Assembly (NCBI RefSeq): GCF_001690185.1
Contig: NZ_LZGN01000028.1
Span: 1-64,000, forward strand
Direction of reading: 5' to 3'
Source of the DNA: Gilliamella sp. wkB308
Lineage (GTDB): Bacteria > Pseudomonadota > Gammaproteobacteria > Enterobacterales > Orbaceae
Length of the DNA stretch: 64,000 bases
In this document: piece by piece, positions 1 to 9,437 of the stretch
Position numbering within the stretch: position 1 is the first letter of the stretch
How the letters are laid out: the number at the start of each line of letters is the position of its first letter
Notes under the pieces: generated by a model
Databases searched by the model: none
What the model was told of the DNA's origin: nothing
The model's input: only the letters and a program-made list of their open reading frames with translations
Translations under genes and position numbers: made by a program

Positions 1-272
1 TGTTCACTTGATACTAAGATACCTTGATCGTTTTTTAATGTAACGGATAGACCTTGTAACGGAAAGGTTACATTAGCTGCGGTATCATCGTAGTCTAAAA
101 ATACTCTTCCCGCTATTGGAATTGCATTAGCTACCGATACAACTGCTAACGACATAAAGGTGGATAGCAACATCCATTTTAGACATTGCAATATTGCTTT
201 ATAACAAAAAACATCAACCCAAGATCTTTTTTTAGCATTCATTTTCGCTGTTGCATTACACTTAATTCGCAT
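1..272 (-). CDS. Secreted/surface protein with SdrD/Cna-B-like domain, 3' end outside window
   Basis: Reading is open from the ATG at 272 to the window edge (about 90 residues). The N-terminus is basic, followed by a hydrophobic stretch (CLKWMLLSTFMSLAVVSVAN) ending in ANA, so it looks like a signal peptide. After it comes IAGRVFLDYDD...PLQGLSVTLKNDQG, which has the look of an SdrD/Cna-B type beta-sandwich repeat start. An AGGAG lies 8 bases before the chosen ATG. A second in-frame ATG at 389 overlaps the stop codon of the upstream barrel gene (TAATG) and also has a GGGGAG before it, so a 39-residue longer, translationally coupled form is possible. Likely one operon with the barrel protein. 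Family assignment is by eye. Confidence 0.6.
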   Translation of the reverse strand, partial: MRIKCNATAKMNAKKRSWVDVFCYKAILQCLKWMLLSTFMSLAVVSVANAIPIAGRVFLDYDDTAANVTFPLQGLSVTLKNDQGILVSSE

Positions 273-388
273 TATCTTCTCTCCTGATATGCGTAAATTC
301 TTTTCTTTTCGATTTTCAGCTTTTAGGTCTGATTTTATCTGCACGGGTAAAGGTATTTGACCACTGTTAAATTTTTGCCAACTGTTCA

Positions 389-3300
389 TTAGAAACTCCC
401 CACTACATTGACAAACCAACCATGTGAACGGTAGTTCAAGCGTGTTAAGTTGTCGTTATAATCCGTGAAGTTGTAACCCACGCCCATCTTGATGTTGTCG
501 CCAACATTGCGATAAACACTGGTCACTAAACCGTCTTTATGGTCATCTGCCAGATCAGTACGTAACGTTCGACCTTCAACCTGATATTCCCAGTCACCCG
601 TCTTATAATTAATCCTTAGTGCATATAAATCAGCGCCTGATGAATACCAATCGCTTTCACCTTTATAACGTAAATGCCCCTGTCTTTGTGCCGCTTTAAA
701 CGCCGTCTCCCAGTTCGCATTCCATTCGTAAACACCTTCTAATGACCATACCCAGCTCTTTTGGTCATACAAACTCGATGTATAACGTTTACCGCTTGAT
801 GATGTTGAGTTCACTATCAACTGGTCATCCGGGTCTAATCCATACACATAGGTCATTTTGCCAAAAAGGTTCAGATTATTGATTACTTGAGGTCGGTAGG
901 CAAAACCGATCATTGACTCCGTGTAATTACTTACTACATCACTTGAATCATCTTGATTACCAAACGTTTTGGCAAAATCAAATTGTCCAAGCCAACTTAA
1001 GTTTTCATTAACTACCGTTTTGACCCGGTTAGTGGTGACCCATTGTCTTATGCGTTCACTACCTTCATCTATCCGATATTCCAGACGATTGCGTATTTGA
1101 AATAAATCATTTTTATAACCATAACCAGCGGCATAAATATCCCGACGAGTTTCATCATTTCCGGTTAAACTGGTGTGATTGCGGTGACGGTTGCTCACAC
1201 GGCCTATCGAGTAAGACCCCTCTATAAATTGGGCTTCCGTCGGTTTATAACTCACCCCGTAAACATCCGATGTCGTGTGGTCTATGCGGTTAGTTTTAAA
1301 TTGTCGCTCAGAATATAACTCCATTTGACTCGTCGCCTTGGTTCGACCACCGAATACCGTTGTAATACCGCGACCCGAACTTGAGTCCACATCATTAAGT
1401 ACCTTCGTGTATAAGTTGGTGCGGTCATTCACATCCCAGCTGCCCTGGATACCACCACCGCCTCCACGGTTTGACACAAACAATTCCGCGCCAATATTAA
1501 TGCTGTCCGTTATCTGAGAGCTGTATCCCACCGTCGTGCGGTTGTCATTCGACACATCACCCGATTTGCCTAACGTCAGCTGCTGAATAATGTAACCTTT
1601 GTCCCGTCCGTCAAAAAACGAGCGTTCCAGTTTCGCCGCCACCAGCATTTCATGCGTGCTGTCCTCACCATAATTGTGGTTATTACGGTGCTCCAGCTCT
1701 AATGTGGTCTTATATAAATCGCCCAGCGTGGTGTAATATTGTGCACGGGCTATTCGTTCTACATAGTTACCCTTGTCTTTTTCATTGCTGTAACCCAGTA
1801 AGACACCTTTTTTATCCGGCTCAAAGTCATAACGTAACTCGCCACCCCACTCTTCCAAATCACTGCTTCGGGCTTTGGCAAACGATGAAAAGCCTTCCTG
1901 CTGCATCGAGTAATACCCTTTAAAACTCAGCGGAATATCCTCATCCGTAAAGTCATTAAAGTTGATGGTTTGCTCAACCTTCCATGCCGCACCTCGGGTA
2001 TCGCCTGATAACGTCGTTTGATTAAACGATACACCACCATTGCTCGACACATAGATATCATTCATCCCCGCCTTGCTTTTCGCATACTCCACATGGGTAT
2101 GTGTTCCTTGCGTCGGTCGTATTATCAGGTCTACCCCTTTTAATTCATACGTATCTCCGCTTGACTGGTCTTCATTGATATACGTCCCGCCAATTCGAAC
2201 ATGGTCGTTTAACCAGTGATAAGCACGACCACCAAACACTTTTTCGCTGTTAAAGTCAAAACCGTCTGAGTAATATTCATACTCCGCAATAATCCACACC
2301 GGGTTACCCCCTAACAGATTACCGCCTTCAATTATCGAACTCCCCGTCTCGCCCTGTGCCGTCATCGGCAATGGCTTGGTTAAAAGTACCCGACCCTGAA
2401 ACTGATTGACTTCATAGTCCACGCCTTCCGTCAACGTCCCGGTGCTCAGTACCCGACCCGTATTACGGTCGCGTACCTCCATCGACAGCTTTAAACTCCC
2501 TTCGGTAATACGCTGATGTTTTAAAAAATACAAACTACCACCGGTCGAGGCTAACTCAACATGACTGCCTCGCGTTTCACCGTTCGATAAAAACACCGTC
2601 CCGTACGTGCGGGTATCGCCATATCCGGTCACGCCTTCACTTTCATGAAACAATTGTGCACCGTATAAACTGCGGTTAAAGTTGGCAAACTCATTGCCCG
2701 TAATCTGCGTGTTATAGTTACCCCATAACCCGTAACTTTTCCCTTTCTCTATTTTGAGATAAAACTTCCCTTCCGTATCCACATCCCGTTCAGTGGTCGA
2801 ACCATCACCGTAACTTGGGTAGTAAGCTTGCGGGTCGATTTCACGGATAAAACGGGTCGGGTCTTTTTCACCTAAATGACCGAACGCATTTTTCAGCCGG
2901 GTTTCCGTTGTGTCCAAATGGGCGGTAATGCGATAATCACCTTTGTTCGCTTTTAAATAAAAAGCAACCCGTCCATCCCAGCTCCCTTTGCCGCTGTAGT
3001 GATGACTGTCAGCCTCTTCCAGTATGGATTGTCCGTCGCCACTGACATTGTTTTGCGCATACGTCACATCCACTATACCCACATAGAAAAGGTCATCTTC
3101 CTGCTCCACCACCAGCTTTTCCTGCTGTGTGTGGGTCTGACCCTGCTCATCCTGCCAGCTTAAATCAAACTGATACTCACCCGGCGATAAAATTATCTCG
3201 CGCATGGCTCGACCATTGTCGTCCACCACTAAGTGCTCACCATTGAGCTTCACTGCTTTTTTATCTTCCAGTCCCGCCATTTGAATGACCACTTTACGGT

Positions 3301-3928
3301 CTTGGGCACTGGTGACAATGCCCTGATGGTTTATTCGGCTTTCACCAAAGCCCGGTATCGTGCTGTCTGATTTTAATTGACCAAATAATAAATTTGACGT
3401 GGGGGTCGATTTGCGGTAGGCGGTGAACGGATTGTCGATTTGTGCACTGCCGTAACCTAAGGTTTTAAATGGCACTGCATATACGGTATCTTTTTGGCCT
3501 GCATAACCGGTCGTGCTTAAAATCGCTTTATACTCGCTGTCAATTGATAACGGCTCACCATTATCCGTTTCCCCGCTCCATAATACGGCCTCATCCGGAC
3601 TGATATCACTAAAACGGAATGTCTTTAAGGGATATTGGTTATCTAAGTCTGATTGACGGTAAACCGTGATCTGGTATTCCGCTATTTTTGAGGGGTAGTT
3701 AGTATAGACATAAAATCCCATTGGTGAGGTAAACAGCCCTTGTGAGGTCAGCTTAAGCTTGGGATTATAGATACTTAAGTTAAGCTTCTCTTCTGCATTA
3801 AACTCATCCCGGATAATGTTCAATTTGGGCACGTTATCCGCACCGGCATAAACACCATTTGAGCCGAGTAAAAAAGCAGCACTTATCCCCAGACAAGGTA
3901 AATGCCGGGTCCAGTTATGTTTTTTCAT
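389..3928 (-). CDS. Large outer-membrane beta-barrel protein (1179 aa)
   Basis: The N-terminus is a signal peptide (MKKHNWTRHLPCLGISAAFL, then GSNGVYAG). Residues about 35-300 look like beta-sandwich domains. A middle region contains VDYEVNQFQGRVLLTKPL, a motif I associate with large surface barrels. From about residue 560 the sequence is a long run of alternating amphipathic strands with many aromatic residues, and it ends in Phe (VNVVGSF), the usual BAM-recognition end of an outer-membrane barrel. I do not recognise a named family and see no TonB box or plug. Its stop overlaps a possible start of the next gene, which encodes another secreted protein, so the two may form a surface system: a barrel plus its exported partner. 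Function unknown. Confidence 0.75.
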   Translation of the reverse strand: MKKHNWTRHLPCLGISAAFLLGSNGVYAGADNVPKLNIIRDEFNAEEKLNLSIYNPKLKLTSQGLFTSPMGFYVYTNYPSKIAEYQITVYRQSDLDNQYPLKTFRFSDISPDEAVLWSGETDNGEPLSIDSEYKAILSTTGYAGQKDTVYAVPFKTLGYGSAQIDNPFTAYRKSTPTSNLLFGQLKSDSTIPGFGESRINHQGIVTSAQDRKVVIQMAGLEDKKAVKLNGEHLVVDDNGRAMREIILSPGEYQFDLSWQDEQGQTHTQQEKLVVEQEDDLFYVGIVDVTYAQNNVSGDGQSILEEADSHHYSGKGSWDGRVAFYLKANKGDYRITAHLDTTETRLKNAFGHLGEKDPTRFIREIDPQAYYPSYGDGSTTERDVDTEGKFYLKIEKGKSYGLWGNYNTQITGNEFANFNRSLYGAQLFHESEGVTGYGDTRTYGTVFLSNGETRGSHVELASTGGSLYFLKHQRITEGSLKLSMEVRDRNTGRVLSTGTLTEGVDYEVNQFQGRVLLTKPLPMTAQGETGSSIIEGGNLLGGNPVWIIAEYEYYSDGFDFNSEKVFGGRAYHWLNDHVRIGGTYINEDQSSGDTYELKGVDLIIRPTQGTHTHVEYAKSKAGMNDIYVSSNGGVSFNQTTLSGDTRGAAWKVEQTINFNDFTDEDIPLSFKGYYSMQQEGFSSFAKARSSDLEEWGGELRYDFEPDKKGVLLGYSNEKDKGNYVERIARAQYYTTLGDLYKTTLELEHRNNHNYGEDSTHEMLVAAKLERSFFDGRDKGYIIQQLTLGKSGDVSNDNRTTVGYSSQITDSINIGAELFVSNRGGGGGIQGSWDVNDRTNLYTKVLNDVDSSSGRGITTVFGGRTKATSQMELYSERQFKTNRIDHTTSDVYGVSYKPTEAQFIEGSYSIGRVSNRHRNHTSLTGNDETRRDIYAAGYGYKNDLFQIRNRLEYRIDEGSERIRQWVTTNRVKTVVNENLSWLGQFDFAKTFGNQDDSSDVVSNYTESMIGFAYRPQVINNLNLFGKMTYVYGLDPDDQLIVNSTSSSGKRYTSSLYDQKSWVWSLEGVYEWNANWETAFKAAQRQGHLRYKGESDWYSSGADLYALRINYKTGDWEYQVEGRTLRTDLADDHKDGLVTSVYRNVGDNIKMGVGYNFTDYNDNLTRLNYRSHGWFVNVVGSF

Positions 3929-4104
3929 CTACTTTATTTCCTTTCTTTTTAAGGTCAATTGCTTTATTTTTTTATAATTAAATTTATTTATTAGGTTTTA
4001 TTGACTAAATTGTTATTCTGCTGACCAATCAAAACAATAATTTATAATCACTTGTTTTTTAGAGAAAAAACACCTAATTAATGAAACGGCAGTTCAACTA
4101 TTAC

Positions 4105-4365
4105 TCAATTTTTGGGCTAGCAAAAATGATAAATTTTGAACACAAGCTTCTTATCCATTGATTCAAAACGATTTTTTATAAGTGGACAATTTAATAAAAC
4201 AAGTGTTTGTTTACATATTTTTTTCAAAAATTTTCACAATTATATATTGATCGCAAAAAACGATCAATACTTAACAACATGATCGTAAAAAACTATCATT
4301 ACCACATATAACTATTTTTATTAGGATTAATTACGTATAAAAACTTGCATAAATAACTTTTAAAA
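4105..4365. repeat. Diverged direct repeat, copy A
   Basis: Copy A of a ~255 bp module. Shared landmarks with copy B, in the same order and similar spacing, are: GG-N-TAG-N-AAAAAT, AAAACAAG-N-GTTT, TTTTCACAAT, an ATCG/CGAT inverted repeat, AAAAACTAT, and GTATAAAAA followed by GC. Identity is roughly 65-70% by eye. I did not compute an alignment. Confidence 0.6.
4245..4269. promoter_or_regulatory. Perfect inverted repeat, candidate operator
   Basis: The 9-bp arms TATTGATCG and CGATCAATA are exact reverse complements around a 7-base A-rich spacer. A related imperfect site (ATGATCG, 7 bases, CTATCAT) follows at about 4279-4299. This is the typical shape of a dimeric repressor or activator site; the regulator is unknown. 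It sits about 320 bp upstream of the barrel gene start. Confidence 0.45.
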
Positions 4366-4568
4366 TAAAAAAACAGATGCTAATTAATAACAATATCAAT
4401 ATTCAATTACATAATTTTGCTTACTGATCTTGATTAGACAGTATTCGATATTTAACTTAACAAATTAATCAGAAAAATTTTTAAAAAAGTCAAAAAAATT
4501 TACTTTTAATTAATGCATTAGTTATAAAGATCCATTTAATAAATTAAGATAAAGAATTCAATTTACAA

Positions 4569-4820
4569 TCAAACTTTCGGATTAGTAAAAATTTTTAAAT
4601 GTTGCATATTCATTTCTTCTCTATTCATTTTTAATGATCAGAAAAATTAACAAAACAAGCGTTTTTACAGATACTTTTTAAATATTTTCACAATCACACA
4701 TCAATCGAAGAAAACGATTAATTTAAATAATTAAAATCAATAAAAACTATTAATTTACATGTAACAATTTTTAATTTTGCTTAGTGAAGTATAAAAAGAA
4801 GCGTTAAATTATTTTAACAA
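4569..4820. repeat. Diverged direct repeat, copy B
   Basis: Copy B of the module, about 460 bp to the right of copy A. The inverted repeat is kept in weaker form (AATCG ... CGATT near 4703-4720), although the sequence around it has drifted. Confidence 0.6.
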
Positions 4821-4991
4821 TTTGATAAATAGATAGTTATTTACAATAATCCTGTAATGACATGACTTAATTGTAAAAATAAGTAGTTTGTAAATGCGAG
4901 ATGATAGGCAAAGAAATGGAGAACATCTTCTAGATGTCTATTGATTAATACTATTGAATTCGTCTTGAAATTTCAATTTACATAAAAACAA

Positions 4992-5018
4992 AAAAGCACC
5001 AAAAAATTAGGTGCTTTT
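4992..5018 (-). terminator. Rho-independent terminator of loiP
   Basis: The stem AAAAGCACC/GGTGCTTTT has a 9-base loop and, read on the minus strand, is followed by a T-rich tract. It lies about 20 bp past the loiP stop codon. Confidence 0.85.
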
Positions 5019-5039
5019 GATTCAATTATTGACTCGATA

Positions 5040-5792
5040 TTATTTTTTCAATCTAGCAATCTTCTTACGAATATTAGCCGCACGATCTGATGAAGAAGGA
5101 TGACTACTTAATAAGTCAGCATTACCACCACCAAGTTTTTCAAAACTCGTTGCAAGCCCTACTGGATTAATGTTTTTCTTTACTAAGAAGTCAAAAGAGT
5201 AGTTATCAGCGTCTTTTTCTTGTTTTTGTGAAAATTGAGAGTTAACAACAGCGGTGGCTAAAGTGCCTAATTTAGATTTTGATAACGCAGTTACCGCCGC
5301 GTTTCCTGATGAAGCAGCAGCATCACGAGCTATCTCGGTAGCATAAGCAACTTGCATTGCTTTTTTAGTGTGCCCTAAAGCAACATGACCTAATTCATGT
5401 CCTAAAACACCCTGAATTTCATTGTCATTCATGTTATCCATTAAACCACTATAAACACGGACACAACCGTTAGCCATTGCCCATGCATTGATATCTTTAT
5501 TTAGATATACTTTATATGTAATAGGTGTTCCATTTAAGTTATAGCCGAGTGTTTTGGCAATTTTATTCAATCGTTTAGTATAAGCACTGTTGGCAGACGC
5601 AATTTTTGCTTTTGAATCCATTTGAGCACATGCATTAGCGCTTAATGTTTTTATTTCATCGTCACTAAGTGTTGCAGCCTGAATACCACGCATACCAAGA
5701 TCAGTCATATTATCTATACTGTTACAACCGACTAATGATATTGCTGCAACCAAAGGTAGAGCAATAGATAATGTATTTTTAAGATTTTTCAT
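5040..5792 (-). CDS. loiP: LoiP-like M48 metalloprotease, outer-membrane lipoprotein
   Basis: The 250-residue length is close to E. coli LoiP (252). A signal peptide ends in a lipobox with Cys23 (LVGC). The zinc motif HELGH is at 132-136 within GVLGHELGHVALGH, and the third ligand is probably Glu in KQEKDADNYS. The sequence SQFSQKQEKDADNYSFDFL and the end of the protein also match LoiP. Family members are periplasmic-side outer-membrane proteases in envelope quality control. A second, shorter relative lies at 7058-7741, on the other side of queA. The gene appears monocistronic with its own terminator. Confidence 0.92.
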   Translation of the reverse strand: MKNLKNTLSIALPLVAAISLVGCNSIDNMTDLGMRGIQAATLSDDEIKTLSANACAQMDSKAKIASANSAYTKRLNKIAKTLGYNLNGTPITYKVYLNKDINAWAMANGCVRVYSGLMDNMNDNEIQGVLGHELGHVALGHTKKAMQVAYATEIARDAAASSGNAAVTALSKSKLGTLATAVVNSQFSQKQEKDADNYSFDFLVKKNINPVGLATSFEKLGGGNADLLSSHPSSSDRAANIRKKIARLKK

Positions 5793-5948
5793 TTTGTTTT
5801 CCTTATTTTAAATATAATTACTTTATTCCTAACCTTAGCTAGGCAGCCAAAATTTTAAACTAACTTTAATAATAAGCAATAAATAATTACTTGCTTACTG
5901 GTATTATGAGATTTAGACTAATGCCTATTTTTTTCAGACATAGCTATT

Positions 5949-6983
5949 ATGAAACTATCCGACTTTAATTTTTTACTTCCCAAAGAACTTATTGCAAAGC
6001 ATCCTTCTCAAACCAGAAGTGACTGTCGACTTTTATCTTTAAATGGTCATACAGGAAAGATTGAACACGGAATTTTCACCGATATTATTGATAAAATTAA
6101 TCCCGGTGATTTACTTGTTTTTAATAATACTAAAGTTATCCCTGCCCGTTTATTTGGAAAAAAAACATCGGGAGGAAAAATTGAAATTTTAGTTGAACGA
6201 ATTTTGAATGATAATCGTGCCCTTGCCCATATCAAAGCATCAAAATCACCTAAAGAAGGTACCGAACTTTTATTAGGTGAAGATGATTCGATTAAGGTGG
6301 TAATGGTGGCAAGACATGATGCTTTATTTGAACTTCAATTTCCTGACGATGTATTGACTATTTTAAATAAAATAGGTCATATCCCTTTACCACCTTATAT
6401 TGATCGCCCCGATGATGAACAAGACCGTGAAGTTTATCAAACTGTTTACAGTAAAGTGCCAGGTGCGGTTGCTGCACCTACTGCCGGGCTTCATTTCGAT
6501 GAACCATTGTTAGAAAAATTGAAAGATAAAGGCGTTGAAATGGCTTTTGTTACTTTGCATGTTGGTGCAGGTACGTTTCAGCCCGTAAGAGTTGAAAATA
6601 TTGAATCGCATATAATGCATGCCGAGTATGCAGAAGTCCCCGAAACAGTCGTTGAGGCAGTGTTAGCTTGTAAAGCTCGTGGTAATAAAGTTATCGCCGT
6701 GGGAACAACATCGGTTAGAGCGCTAGAAAGTGCCGCCCAAAAAACAGGTACGATCACACCTTTTTTTGCCGACACACAAATTTTTATTTATCCCGGCTAC
6801 CAGTTTAATGTGATCGATGCATTAATTACAAATTTTCATTTACCCGAATCGACTTTAATTATGTTAGTTTCAGCCTTCGCTGGTTATGAAAATACAATGA
6901 ATGCTTATCAACAAGCCGTTAACGAAAAATATCGTTTTTTTAGCTATGGTGATGCGATGTTTATTACAGGCAAACAAATTTAA
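5949..6983 (+). CDS. queA: tRNA preQ1(34) S-adenosylmethionine ribosyltransferase-isomerase QueA
   Basis: QueA transfers and isomerises the ribosyl part of SAM onto preQ1 in the tRNA wobble position, giving epoxyqueuosine. The protein has 344 residues (E. coli 356). It starts [19 protein letters not shown] and carries the family signature [13 protein letters not shown] near residue 172, then [11 protein letters not shown] and, late, [11 protein letters not shown]. The partner enzyme tgt lies downstream at 7880 on the same strand, as in E. coli, but here a minus-strand protease gene separates them, so they are not a simple operon. Confidence 0.97.
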   Translation: MKLSDFNFLLPKELIAKHPSQTRSDCRLLSLNGHTGKIEHGIFTDIIDKINPGDLLVFNNTKVIPARLFGKKTSGGKIEILVERILNDNRALAHIKASKSPKEGTELLLGEDDSIKVVMVARHDALFELQFPDDVLTILNKIGHIPLPPYIDRPDDEQDREVYQTVYSKVPGAVAAPTAGLHFDEPLLEKLKDKGVEMAFVTLHVGAGTFQPVRVENIESHIMHAEYAEVPETVVEAVLACKARGNKVIAVGTTSVRALESAAQKTGTITPFFADTQIFIYPGYQFNVIDALITNFHLPESTLIMLVSAFAGYENTMNAYQQAVNEKYRFFSYGDAMFITGKQI

Positions 6984-7001
6984 TTGGTGAGTTTTTAAAA
7001 T

Positions 7002-7044
7002 TTGCCAATCTAAGTAGTAACCATTTACCCATTGATTGGCAAAC
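7002..7044. terminator. Hairpin between convergent queA and LoiP paralogue
   Basis: The 10-bp arms TTTGCCAATC and GATTGGCAAA face each other across a ~23-base loop. The only T-rich flank is short, so this is a plausible but not strong bidirectional terminator. Confidence 0.45.
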
Positions 7045-7057
7045 GAAGAAAATATTA

Positions 7058-7741
7058 TTACTTAATATTATTCAGTTTTTGTGAAATATGATTAATTCGT
7101 TTTGATATTGCAGGATGCGATGTTAGATCGACATCATTATGTACCGGCATTTTCATAAGCATGCTAATCAGTGCGGCAGGGTTTAATTTTTGTTTACGTA
7201 ATATCTCAATCGCATAATTATCTGCATCAATTTCATTTTGCTGAGCGGTCTCCTTTCTTACCATCACAACAGTCTTATTCGCTTTATCATAAATTTCAAT
7301 ATAAGGGGCATGTTGGAATGCGTTTATCGCATGTTTTAGCGCAATGTGTCCTTGTTCATGAGCAAGTACGGCCAATAGCTCATCATCGGTTAACAGTTTA
7401 ATTAATCCGCTGTTTAGGCGTATACAACCATTTGCTGATGACCAAGCATTAGGCTTTGTATTGAGATAAACTTTATAATTTAGTTGAAGAAGATTAATCT
7501 TGTTAGGCAGATATTGAATAAGGCGATGAAGTCGTTGACTTATTGCATGATCATTAGCAAGCACAATAGATTGCTTATCTTCATCACGACAAACTTGTTC
7601 ATTGAATTTTAGGATTTCCTGCTCAGATAACACATCAATTTGTTGAGAAGAAAGAATAAATTGCGGTTTATTAAGTTGGCTTTGACAACCTGTTATCATG
7701 AATAAAATTAAAACTGACAATGATAAAATAATGTATTTCAA
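7058..7741 (-). CDS. Second LoiP-like M48 metalloprotease lipoprotein
   Basis: This 227-residue protein has a signal peptide with lipobox Cys19 (MITGC), zinc motif HEQGH at 128-132 (VLAHEQGHIALKH), and a later NEIDADNYA that supplies the third ligand. Its layout parallels loiP at 5040: the NAW..ANGC.R..SGL segment before the zinc site, and SHPAISKRINHI near the end matching loiP SHPSSSDRAANI. It is much more diverged and about 23 residues shorter. The best reading is an old duplicate of loiP that now flanks queA from the other side. The active-site residues are intact, so it is probably functional. Substrate unknown. Confidence 0.85.
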   Translation of the reverse strand: MKYIILSLSVLILFMITGCQSQLNKPQFILSSQQIDVLSEQEILKFNEQVCRDEDKQSIVLANDHAISQRLHRLIQYLPNKINLLQLNYKVYLNTKPNAWSSANGCIRLNSGLIKLLTDDELLAVLAHEQGHIALKHAINAFQHAPYIEIYDKANKTVVMVRKETAQQNEIDADNYAIEILRKQKLNPAALISMLMKMPVHNDVDLTSHPAISKRINHISQKLNNIK

Positions 7742-7873
7742 AATTTTTAAAAACCCTCCAAATGTTGTCTATTGTCAATGATCACGATAAACTAGGCGCC
7801 GAAATTTAATAATACGACAACGTATTATATCAATAATTTGCGCCAAACTGTTTATTTGGTCGCACGAGGTTAA

Positions 7874-9016
<1,143 letters not shown>

Positions 9017-9048
9017 AAAATTATCATCATAATTTTTAGGGGTAACTC

Positions 9049-9077
9049 TTGACACATCGAGGTTAGCGCAGTATTAT
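9049..9077 (+). promoter_or_regulatory. Sigma-70 promoter of tRNA-Pro
   Basis: TTGACA at 9049-9054 is followed by a 17-base spacer and TATTAT at 9072-9077. The tRNA begins 12 bases after the -10 box. The GC-rich bases directly after the -10 (GCGC) resemble a stringent-control discriminator, as expected for a stable RNA gene. Confidence 0.85.
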
Positions 9078-9088
9078 GCGCATCCTAA

Positions 9089-9165
9089 CGGCGAGTAGCG
9101 CAGCTTGGTAGCGCAACTGGTTTGGGACCAGTGGGTCGGAGGTTCGAATCCTCTCTCGCCGACCA
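9089..9165 (+). tRNA. proM: tRNA-Pro (anticodon UGG)
   Basis: The gene is 77 nt including an encoded CCA. The acceptor stem CGGCGAG pairs with CTCGCCG. The anticodon stem ACTGG/CCAGT encloses loop TTTGGGA with TGG at 9123-9125. The T arm is GGAGG TTCGAAT CCTC. To my recollection it matches E. coli proM essentially base for base. Confidence 0.98.
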
Positions 9166-9174
9166 ATTTTTAGA

Positions 9175-9204
9175 AAAAGCCTACTCATTGAGTAGGCTTT
9201 TTTA
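9175..9204 (+). terminator. tRNA-Pro terminator
   Basis: The 11-bp perfect stem AAAGCCTACTC/GAGTAGGCTTT has a 3-base loop, followed by more T residues. It starts about 10 bp after the tRNA CCA end. Confidence 0.9.
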
Positions 9205-9221
9205 TTATTCGCTTCAGTTTA

Positions 9222-9368
9222 GAGGATGAGAACCGACAGAGGTTCGAGCCGAGCGTAGCGAGACAACGTTGCTTTAGCAACGACCCGAAGGGCGAGCATA
9301 AAATGCGAGTCATCCTCTCTCGCCGACCAATTTTAAAAAAAGTCTGTTTTTCTAAGTAGGCTTTTTTT
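9222..9368 (+). repeat. rtT-like repeat carrying a copy of the tRNA-Pro 3' end
   Basis: The last 18 bases of the tRNA plus 5 flanking bases (23 nt, 9148-9170) recur exactly at 9312-9334. A GAGGTTCGA matching the tRNA T arm recurs at 9239-9247. Between these pieces sit about 64 extra bases with a CGTTGCT/AGCAACG hairpin (9267-9282), and the unit is bounded by inverted GAGGATGA/TCATCCTC (9222-9229, 9310-9317). A weaker terminator-like stem (AAAAAAAGTCT ... AGGCTTTTTTT) ends it. No full tRNA can fold here. Confidence 0.7.
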
Positions 9369-9437
9369 GTTTCTGAATTTTGAGAATAAAATTTACTTCA
9401 TTATTTCTTTCTTTTATTTAACATATAATACGCTCAA

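Larger units (their letters stand above)
3929..5039. other. Long AT-rich non-coding region upstream of the barrel gene
   Basis: These 1.1 kb contain no credible ORF. They hold two diverged copies of one module (about 4105-4365 and 4569-4820), an exact inverted repeat at 4245-4269, and the loiP terminator at the right edge. Both flanking genes are on the minus strand, so this is the upstream/5' region of the barrel gene. Confidence 0.7.

Noticed and set aside
3929-5039. Possible CRISPR or tandem-repeat array
   Set aside because: There are only two diverged copies of the module, with no short identical repeats and regular spacers.
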